Shown: positions 1-4,774 of the stretch, in pieces
How the letters are laid out: every line of letters starts with the position of its first letter
How positions within the stretch are numbered: the first letter of the stretch is position 1
Assembly: GCA_964517075.1 (NCBI GenBank)
Contig: CAZFAT010000288.1
Span: 1-5,767 of the forward strand
DNA from: CAZFAT01 sp964517075
GTDB taxonomy: Bacteria > Acidobacteriota > Vicinamibacteria > Vicinamibacterales > SCN-69-37
DNA: 5,767 nt
Reading direction: 5' to 3'
Made by a program: the position numbers and the translations under genes
The notes under the pieces: model-generated
The model's input: the letters and a program-made list of their open reading frames with translations, nothing else
Database searches by the model: none
What the model was told of the DNA's origin: nothing

Positions 1-804
1 CTCCTGCCTTCGCCGGTCCGCGCGCAAACGGGCCAATGGCAGGTGGGCACGGCGTCGAGCTACTCGAGCGGCCGCTACGAGGCCGACACACCGACGTCGG
101 TCGTGTACACCCCCCTGACCGCCCGTCGGCTGTTCGCCGACGGCGACCTCACGCTCATCTTTCCGTGGACGTGCATCAAGGGCGATGGTGGCGTGACCGT
201 CGTCAACGGATCGCCCGTGCGCAACGAGCGGCGGACCGGATCGACCGACACGGTGTCGAGGTCAGGTGCTGACGTCGGCCTGGACCGCGCGAGCCCAACG
301 AGCGCGCCGATCAGCGCCTGCGGCCTCGGGGACATCGTCGTGCGCGGCCGCTACTACCTCGTGGACGAGCGCGGCTGGATCCCGACGGTGGCGGTCCGGG
401 CGCACGTCAAGGCGCCCACGGCCAGCGCCCGCCGCGGTCTGGGCACCGGCCGTCCGGACGAGGGCATCGGCATCGAGGTCAGCCGCACCCTGCCGCGGAA
501 CGTCATCGTCATGCTGGACGGTGGATACACCGTCATCGGCACGCCGGCCGGTGCGACCTATCAGAACTCCTGGTGGTACGACGCGGGCGTCGCGCGGGAC
601 TTCGCGAAGGGGCGTGTGAACCTGAGCCTGTTGTTCGAGGAGTCCCGCGCCGTCCTGCCTGGTGCCGCGAACGCGCGCGACCTGCTGGCATCGGTGCTGT
701 GGGGTGGCGCCGCCGGCTGGCGCGTCCAGGTGTCGGGCGAGTTCGGCCTGTCGGACGGCGCGCCCGATCACGGACTCATGGTGGGCGCGAGCCGTCGATT
801 CTGA
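1..804 (+). CDS. Outer-membrane beta-barrel protein, MetA/phenol-degradation-like (5' end outside window)
   Basis: The reading frame is open at the left edge, so this is the last 267 codons of a gene that starts just outside. The first residues (LLPSPVRAQ) look like the end of a Sec signal peptide, with cleavage probably between Ala8 and Gln9, so nearly all of the mature protein is present. The GTG at 43 is in frame but would remove this export signal, so I do not use it. The body alternates short amphipathic strands with polar loops: GLGD at 108-111, a lysine-Ala-Pro-Thr strand end at 137-140, GTG at 148-150, then DGGYTVIG. It ends in Phe, the usual last residue of beta-barrels handled by the BAM complex. 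This pattern resembles the phenol MetA-type/putative transporter barrels. The role may be passage or binding of a small molecule in the outer membrane; no substrate can be read. The only two cysteines (58 and 107) flank a polar loop. The ECF sigma gene follows after 7 bp, which suggests one transcript. Confidence 0.72.
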   Translation, partial: LLPSPVRAQTGQWQVGTASSYSSGRYEADTPTSVVYTPLTARRLFADGDLTLIFPWTCIKGDGGVTVVNGSPVRNERRTGSTDTVSRSGADVGLDRASPTSAPISACGLGDIVVRGRYYLVDERGWIPTVAVRAHVKAPTASARRGLGTGRPDEGIGIEVSRTLPRNVIVMLDGGYTVIGTPAGATYQNSWWYDAGVARDFAKGRVNLSLLFEESRAVLPGAANARDLLASVLWGGAAGWRVQVSGEFGLSDGAPDHGLMVGASRRF

Positions 805-811
805 CGTGGCG

Positions 812-1393
812 ATGGGCACCGATGTGGAAGCGGACGATGCAGCGCTGGTCCGTGCCTCACAGCGCGGCGACCGTGACGCGTTCGGCGTCCTGGTGTCGCG
901 CTACGCCTCGTCCGTGCTCAGCATCACGTCGCGGATGCTCGGGCCGGCCGCGGACGCGGAGGACGTCGCCCAGGAGACGTTCGTCGCGGCGTACCGTGCG
1001 CTGGCCGGTTTCCAGCACGACGCGAAGTTCTCGACCTGGCTCTACCGGATTGCCGTCAACAAATGCCACGATGCCCTCCGCGCCCGCCGGCCGGGCGACG
1101 TCTCGATGGACGGGAACGATGACGATACCGGGCGCCCCTCCCATGAGGTCGTGGACGAACAGACGCCGCACTGGGAACTGGAGCAGGTCGAGCTGGCCTG
1201 GGAACTGGACCAGGCCATCGACGCGCTGCCGGCGGTCTATCGCGAGTCGTTCGTGCTGCGGCACATCGAGGGCGTGGGCTACGACGAGATGAGCGAAATC
1301 CTCGGCGTCAATCGCGACGCGCTCAAGATGCGCGTCTACAAGGCGCGCACCCTGCTCTGCCGATCGCTCGCGCACCTGGTCGGCGCACGGTGA
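812..1393 (+). CDS. ECF-type RNA polymerase sigma factor (RpoE-like)
   Basis: This 193-residue protein is a two-domain group 4 (ECF) sigma factor that would direct RNA polymerase to a small regulon. Sigma region 2 covers about residues 10-93: helix ALVRASQRGDRDAF, the core-binding stretch DAEDVAQETFVAAYRAL (48-64), and the -10 recognition stretch FSTWLYRIAVNKCHDALR (73-90). An acidic linker (about 96-127) leads to region 4 at about 128-188, with ALPAVYRESFVLRH and the helix-turn-helix YDEMSEILGVNRDALKMRVYKAR, which reads the -35 element. Length is normal for the class. Region 1.1 and region 3 are absent, as expected. I chose ATG 812. GTG 806 is an in-frame alternative adding two residues, and neither has a clear Shine-Dalgarno sequence. 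The upstream stop ends at 804, so translation is probably coupled to the barrel gene. The next gene encodes a membrane anti-sigma-like protein, the standard partner. The regulon is unknown. Confidence 0.93.
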   Translation: MGTDVEADDAALVRASQRGDRDAFGVLVSRYASSVLSITSRMLGPAADAEDVAQETFVAAYRALAGFQHDAKFSTWLYRIAVNKCHDALRARRPGDVSMDGNDDDTGRPSHEVVDEQTPHWELEQVELAWELDQAIDALPAVYRESFVLRHIEGVGYDEMSEILGVNRDALKMRVYKARTLLCRSLAHLVGAR

Positions 1394-1397
1394 GGAG
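1391..1397 (+). promoter_or_regulatory. Ribosome binding site for the anti-sigma gene
   Basis: TGAGGAG overlaps the sigma-factor stop codon (1391-1393) and sits 7 bases before ATG 1405. It decides the start in favour of ATG 1405 over GTG 1390, which would lie upstream of this site. The overlap with the stop suggests that a ribosome finishing the sigma factor can re-initiate on the anti-sigma gene. Confidence 0.75.
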
Positions 1398-1404
1398 TCT
1401 GAAC

Positions 1405-2094
1405 ATGAACGACAGCGAGCGGCTGGTCCAGCGATTTCTCGATCAGGAGCTGTCACCCGAGGAGCGCGTCCATTTCATCGCCAGGCTCGGGCGAGACGAA
1501 GCGCTCCGCCGGCACGTGATCGAGATCGAACAGCTCGCGCTCGACGCCAGCAGGCTGCCGCGGCCGAGCGTGCCGCCCGGCTTTGTCGAGAGCGTCCTGA
1601 ATCGCGTGGTGCCCGTGCGCCAGGCTGCCGTCCCGGCCTGGCGGCGCGTGGCGAACGCCCTGGCCGCCCCGCGCACGCTCCGCTGGAACCTGGCGAGCGC
1701 GGCGGCGGCACTCGCGATCGTCGCGATCGCCGCCGGGATGCTGGCCACCTTGCTGACGCGCGATCCGGCCCGAGACACGACACGCGCGCTGACCGCCGCC
1801 GATCCGCCGGACCCAACGGTGCTCGTGCGCCTCGTCGTGGTACTCCCGGACGCCGGCACCGTGGAGGTCGCCGGCGACTTCAACGGATGGGATCCCTCGC
1901 GCACGCCGTTGACGCCGGCGGCGGGCGGGGCCTGGACCGTGACCCTGCCGCTCCAGCCAGGCCGCTACGAGTACATGTTCGTCGTGAACGGCCAGCAGTG
2001 GATCGCCGACCCGTTTGCGGTCGAAGAGAACGGCGACGGGTTCGGGTCGCGGAATGCGGTCCTGGATGTGCGACCGCCGACGGGGGCTGTATGA
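1405..2094 (+). CDS. Single-pass anti-sigma-like membrane protein with extracytoplasmic CBM48/AMPK-type early-set domain
   Basis: The protein has 229 residues in three parts. Residues 1-70 are a charged helical cytoplasmic segment (SERLVQRFLDQELSPEERVHF, then helices with D/E and R), of the kind that holds an ECF sigma factor. One hydrophobic helix lies at about 95-117. Beyond a short linker, residues 139-222 form an early-set beta-sandwich like the glycogen-binding module of AMPK beta and CBM48: GDFNGWD at 157-163, PGRYEYMFVVNG at 185-196, Trp199, DP at 202-203, and FGSRN at 213-217. Topology is inferred as N-inside. There is no cysteine, so the zinc-binding HxxxCxxC motif of ZAS anti-sigma factors is absent. 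ATG 1405 is preferred over an in-frame GTG at 1390 because GAGGAG (1392-1397) stands 7 bases before it. The gene follows the sigma factor by 11 bp. The likely role is to sequester the sigma factor until the outer domain senses a signal. The sigma-binding function is inferred from position and shape; the early-set fold is well supported. Confidence 0.82.
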   Translation: MNDSERLVQRFLDQELSPEERVHFIARLGRDEALRRHVIEIEQLALDASRLPRPSVPPGFVESVLNRVVPVRQAAVPAWRRVANALAAPRTLRWNLASAAAALAIVAIAAGMLATLLTRDPARDTTRALTAADPPDPTVLVRLVVVLPDAGTVEVAGDFNGWDPSRTPLTPAAGGAWTVTLPLQPGRYEYMFVVNGQQWIADPFAVEENGDGFGSRNAVLDVRPPTGAV

Positions 2095-2924
2095 GCGGCC
2101 GGCTCCTCACGCTGGCCCTCGTGTTCGGCGCGCTGGCCGCGGCTCCCGCGGCGTCGGCGCAGTCGATGTCTGACGCGGATCGTGACGCGCTCCTCGCGCT
2201 GCACGTCAGCCGCGGCGGCCGCCCGGGGGACCTGGACGGCGTTATCAATCTGGCGAACGACGCGGAGGCGAAAGGGCTGCCCGGCCGGCCGCTCACGGAC
2301 AAGATCCGCGAGGGCGTGGCCAAACGCGCGGCCCCGGCACGCATTGAAGCCGTGATCCGCCAGATGGCGGCCGATCTCGACGCGGCCGATCGCCTGGCGC
2401 GCGAGGGGGCGCCGGCGGCGAGCGCGCCGGCGCGCGAGGCGGCGGTGACGCTGCTGGCCGAGGCGCTCGGCAACGGCTTCGCGCCGGACGACGCGCGTCG
2501 CGGTCTCACGCCTGACGAGGTGCGGGAATTGGGCCGGCAGGCACAGCCCGCCGGGACTCCTCCCGCTTCCCCCGACACGCTGGCCAGCGCGGCGAAGGGA
2601 CTGGCGTTCATCAAGGATGCGAAGCTGCCCGTGGCGGAGGGCACGGCGGTCGTCGCCGAAGCCACGCTCCGCGGCTATCGCGCCCACGATCTGATCGACC
2701 TCGGCCGTCAGATCAAGCGGCGCGAGCGCGATTACCAGACCGGCCGCGCCACGTTGCGCACCCTGCGCGACGCCATCGCGCGCGGCGAGCGCCCGGAGCG
2801 GCTCTTCCGCGATCAACCCGCGCGCGTCGAGCGTCCCGCGGCGCGGCCCGTCCCGCCCACGCGGCCGGATCGCCCCGTGCGGCCGGAGCCACCGCCGAGA
2901 CCGGAACGTGTAGGACGGCCCTGA
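2091..2924 (+). CDS. Exported helical protein of unknown function with Arg/Pro-rich C-terminal tail
   Basis: I do not recognise a characterised family. The 277-residue product starts with a clear Sec signal peptide (charged start, hydrophobic residues 5-20, Ala-Ser-Ala at 21-23, then Gln24), so the mature protein is probably periplasmic. Residues 25-105 and 165-235 are predicted by eye to be helical and rich in Ala, Arg, Asp and Leu. Two segments, 61-92 and 177-208, share a loose pattern of a Leu-Pro turn, a helix with a Gly, then a basic helix ending in Ile/Leu and Gln; they may be diverged repeats. Residues 106-116 and 151-162 are Ala/Pro linkers. The last 35 residues (243-277) are almost all Pro, Arg, Glu and Val in PxRP-like units. 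ATG 2091 overlaps the previous stop as ATGA, which indicates translational coupling with the anti-sigma gene. This makes it a candidate co-sensor or effector of the sigma system, but that is inferred from position only. Confidence 0.8.
   Translation: MSGRLLTLALVFGALAAAPAASAQSMSDADRDALLALHVSRGGRPGDLDGVINLANDAEAKGLPGRPLTDKIREGVAKRAAPARIEAVIRQMAADLDAADRLAREGAPAASAPAREAAVTLLAEALGNGFAPDDARRGLTPDEVRELGRQAQPAGTPPASPDTLASAAKGLAFIKDAKLPVAEGTAVVAEATLRGYRAHDLIDLGRQIKRRERDYQTGRATLRTLRDAIARGERPERLFRDQPARVERPAARPVPPTRPDRPVRPEPPPRPERVGRP
2409..2433 (+). repeat. Perfect 9-bp inverted repeat inside the exported protein gene
   Basis: GCGCCGGCG (2409-2417) and its exact reverse complement (2425-2433) flank a 7-base loop. 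The arms are all G and C and encode an Ala/Pro linker (about residues 107-115). The RNA could fold into a strong hairpin, but there is no U tract and it lies mid-gene, so it is not a normal terminator. Low-complexity Ala/Pro coding in a GC-rich genome is the simplest explanation. Confidence 0.45.
2817..2921 (+). other. Arg/Pro-rich tail region of the exported protein gene
   Basis: This segment encodes residues 243-277 of the exported helical protein. It is built from units such as RPVPPTRP and RPVRPEPP, and includes a 9-base direct repeat GCGGCCGGA at 2861-2869 and 2879-2887, spaced 18 bases (six codons) apart. The tail should be extended and strongly basic. Such tails are seen in proteins that bind acidic polymers, cell wall or partner domains; which applies here cannot be told. 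Confidence 0.55.
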
Positions 2925-2933
2925 ACCGCGTCT

Positions 2934-4178
2934 CTACCTGAACAGGAGTGGCGCGACCTCATGCAGGTGATGCCGCCAGATCACCCACTCGTGCCGTCCC
3001 TCGGTCACGCGGAAGGTGTGACGGATGCCCTTGGCCGTCAGCGCGGCATCCAGCGCCTGCGCGTTGGCGAGGGCGAAGTCGTCCTTGCCCACGCTCATCC
3101 ACAGCAGCTTGATCTTCTTGTTCGTGACCGCCGCGTTGAAGAACTCGGGATAGGTCGTATCGGCGCTATTCGAGCCGGCGCTCATGATGACCAGCGAGTG
3201 AAAGAGATCGGGATTCGCGAAGCCGATCTGAATCGTCTGACCGCCGCCCATCGACAAGCCCCCGAGTGCACGGTTGTCCGCGCCCGACTGGACGCGGAAC
3301 GTGCGCTCGACGTACGGGATGATGTCCCCGAGGAGATCGCGCGCGAAGGGCGTCGGCTGCGCCCCTCCGGCGCCACCGCCGCGCGCCCCGGATGCGGGCA
3401 CGGCCGCACCGGCTGCCGGCGTCACCTCCGGCCCGAGCCCCACGCCCTGCCGGGCGTAGCCGAACGGGAGCACGAGGATCATTGGCCGCGCCTTGCCCTC
3501 CGCGATGAGGTTGTCGAGGATGAGGTTCGCCCGGCCCGTCAGAATCCAGCTCGAGTCCGTGTTGCCGGAACCGTGCAGCAGGTAGAACACGGGATAGCGC
3601 GTGTTGCCTCGGTCGTAACCTGGCGGCGTGTAGACCCAGATCGTGCGCGGCACGCCCAGGCTCTTCGAGTGGTACGTCTCGATGCGCACCGATCCGTGGG
3701 GCACGTTCTTCGCGTCGTCGAACTCGAGGCCGTCGCCGGGCACTTCGACCAGGTTGGCGGGCGGAAAGCCGCCCCACCCGAGCTTCACGTTGGGATTCTG
3801 CGGATCCATGGCGATCACGCCATCGGCGCGGAACTGGTAGTTGTAGACGTCAGGCGGCCACGGCCCGACCGTGACGCTCCAGACCCCGCGTTCGTCCCTC
3901 GTCATCGGATGCGTCTTGCCGTCGAGTTCGCCGATGAGGACGACCTCTTTGGCGTTCGGCGCGGTGAAGCGGAAGGTGATCGTCCGGTCCGCCCGCACCT
4001 CCGGCGACACGATCTGCGGTCCCCGTCCGCCGCCTCGACCGCCACCCCCTGGCGCGGCCGCACCCGTGCCACGCTGGCCGCCCTGGGCTGGCGCCGCCGG
4101 TGTCTGTCCCCAGGCCACGTCTCCGGCCAGGGCGACCGCCAGGACGGCTGCCAACAGAACCCCAATCACGTGTCGCAT
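2934..4178 (-). CDS. Secreted esterase with N-terminal early-set domain (esterase D / feruloyl-esterase-like alpha/beta hydrolase)
   Basis: This 414-residue protein would hydrolyse ester bonds, probably acyl or feruloyl groups on plant or microbial polysaccharides; the exact substrate is unknown. It has a Sec signal peptide (1-24, Ala-Trp-Gly then Gln25), a Gly/Ala/Arg linker (34-53), an early-set domain (about 55-148) as found at the N terminus of XynZ-type esterases, and an alpha/beta hydrolase (about 160-414, PF00756 type). Visible active-site parts are the oxyanion-loop region LLHGSGNTDSSW (200-211), nucleophile Ser309 in GLSMGG, probable acid Asp366 or Asp367 in GKDD, and His396 in EGRHEW. 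The early-set domain lacks the Trp of sugar-binding CBM48 modules, so it may be only structural. A Gly/Ala-rich insert interrupts the catalytic domain at about 249-277. ATG 4178 is chosen over GTG 4181 because the strong ribosome site is too close to the GTG. The gene follows the small membrane protein gene by 67 bp on the same strand and converges on the operon to its left. Confidence 0.92.
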   Translation of the reverse strand: MRHVIGVLLAAVLAVALAGDVAWGQTPAAPAQGGQRGTGAAAPGGGGRGGGRGPQIVSPEVRADRTITFRFTAPNAKEVVLIGELDGKTHPMTRDERGVWSVTVGPWPPDVYNYQFRADGVIAMDPQNPNVKLGWGGFPPANLVEVPGDGLEFDDAKNVPHGSVRIETYHSKSLGVPRTIWVYTPPGYDRGNTRYPVFYLLHGSGNTDSSWILTGRANLILDNLIAEGKARPMILVLPFGYARQGVGLGPEVTPAAGAAVPASGARGGGAGGAQPTPFARDLLGDIIPYVERTFRVQSGADNRALGGLSMGGGQTIQIGFANPDLFHSLVIMSAGSNSADTTYPEFFNAAVTNKKIKLLWMSVGKDDFALANAQALDAALTAKGIRHTFRVTEGRHEWVIWRHHLHEVAPLLFR

Positions 4179-4183
4179 CACGG

Positions 4184-4190
4184 CTCCTCC
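4184..4190 (-). promoter_or_regulatory. Ribosome binding site for the esterase gene
   Basis: On the minus strand this reads GGAGGAG, a near-perfect Shine-Dalgarno sequence. The GGAGG core ends 7 bases before ATG 4178 but only 4 bases before the alternative GTG 4181, so it supports the ATG as the start. Confidence 0.8.
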
Positions 4191-4245
4191 GCAGGCTTGA
4201 ACGCGGTGCTGGCGTCTAGCAGAGCGATTTGACCGACGGCCGCCT

Positions 4246-4692
4246 CTACGCCCGGTACAGCCCGCGAACCTGAAACAGGATGTAGAGCGAGATCAGAAGT
4301 CCGATCAACCCGCCGATGACCGACCCGCTGAGGAGCGACGTCAGGAAGCCGACGAGCTGTGCGTAGAAGAGGAGATTCCACCCGGCGATCTTGCGCGCGA
4401 ACAGGCCCGGCAGCGCCATCACGGTCAGGCCGACGTTCACGAGGATCAGGATCGTGATGTAGGTGAACCCCGCCGCATAGGTGACGCCCCCAAACGGCAT
4501 CACCAGGGCGCCGATCCCGAGTGCGAACAGCAGCGGCGGAAGCGTGAGGACCAGCAGGACGACCGCGATCCACGGCCCGTACTTGACGATCCACTCGCGG
4601 CCGCCGTCCGGAATCTGAAACGGTGCCTTCTGCACGAGGTAGTAGTCGAGAAATCCCATCATGTCTCTGGGGGGCTGACTGACTTCGGCCAT
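4246..4692 (-). CDS. Small four-helix inner-membrane protein of unknown function
   Basis: I do not recognise a characterised family. The 148-residue product begins with a polar segment (1-38) containing FLDYYLVQKAPFQIPDGG and REWIVKYGPW, which looks amphipathic and may lie along the membrane. Four hydrophobic helices follow at about 41-66, 73-97, 104-122 and 124-141, with charged RK at 100-101 and a basic end QVRGLYR. There is no signal peptide, no cysteine and no obvious catalytic motif. The frame stays open upstream to 4848, but that extra part is Arg-rich, overlaps the ppk1 end and has no membrane character. ATG 4692 has GAGG (4698-4701) 5 bases before it, so I start there. The gene lies 82 bp after the ppk1 stop on the same strand and could be co-transcribed with it. 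A link to polyphosphate handling is possible but nothing in the sequence shows it. Confidence 0.82.
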   Translation of the reverse strand: MAEVSQPPRDMMGFLDYYLVQKAPFQIPDGGREWIVKYGPWIAVVLLVLTLPPLLFALGIGALVMPFGGVTYAAGFTYITILILVNVGLTVMALPGLFARKIAGWNLLFYAQLVGFLTSLLSGSVIGGLIGLLISLYILFQVRGLYRA

Positions 4693-4697
4693 GGTCG

Positions 4698-4701
4698 CCT
4701 C
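4698..4701 (-). promoter_or_regulatory. Ribosome binding site for the small membrane protein gene
   Basis: GAGG on the minus strand stands 5 bases before ATG 4692. It supports this start over any start in the Arg-rich upstream extension. Confidence 0.55.
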
Positions 4702-4734
4702 GGTTCTGCGGCTCAGGAGGGCGAGCCGGGGTGC

Positions 4735-4766
4735 GGCGAGTATACGCCTCAAATCGCGGGCGCCCG
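4735..4766 (-). promoter_or_regulatory. Possible promoter or hairpin region between ppk1 and the small membrane protein gene
   Basis: The 82-bp gap holds a TATACT hexamer on the minus strand (4739-4744), one mismatch from the sigma-70 -10 consensus, in an otherwise very GC-rich stretch. It sits in an imperfect GGCG/CGCC inverted repeat (4735-4748). A perfect 10-bp palindrome CGGGCGCCCG lies next to it (4757-4766). No -35 box is present at 16-18 bases spacing and no U tract follows the palindrome, so neither a promoter nor a terminator is well supported. Confidence 0.22.
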
Positions 4767-4774
4767 GCGCGGCC

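Noticed and set aside
43..804. Complete barrel gene starting at GTG 43.
   Set aside because: The frame is open to the left edge and the upstream codons read as a signal-peptide end, so the true start lies outside the window.
662..811. N-terminal extension of the sigma factor to an ATG at 662.
   Set aside because: The extra 50 residues are Arg/Ala/Cys-rich, unlike any sigma domain, and overlap the barrel gene. The ECF fold begins just after ATG 812.
573..1292. Plus-strand open frame overlapping the barrel and sigma genes in another frame.
   Set aside because: The translation is Arg/Pro/Ser-rich noise, while the other frames give a clear barrel end and a complete sigma factor.
1965..2816. Open frame of 283 codons on the minus strand opposite the exported protein gene.
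   Set aside because: It is a shadow of the plus-strand gene, Arg/Ala-rich without domain motifs, and it lies opposite a gene with a signal peptide and a coupled start.
2937..2946. CCTGAACAGG as a terminator hairpin between the convergent genes.
   Set aside because: The loop would be two bases, the stem four pairs, and no U tract follows on either strand; it also lies within the esterase coding region.
2961..4232. Long open frame (423 codons) on the plus strand opposite the esterase.
   Set aside because: It is the antisense shadow of a well-supported esterase in GC-rich DNA. Its translation is Arg/His/Asp-rich with no hydrophobic core, signal peptide or known motif.
4182..4245. Promoter for the esterase in the 67-bp gap (TGCTAGAC as an extended -10).
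   Set aside because: The hexamer matches the -10 consensus at only about three positions and has no -35 box at proper spacing.
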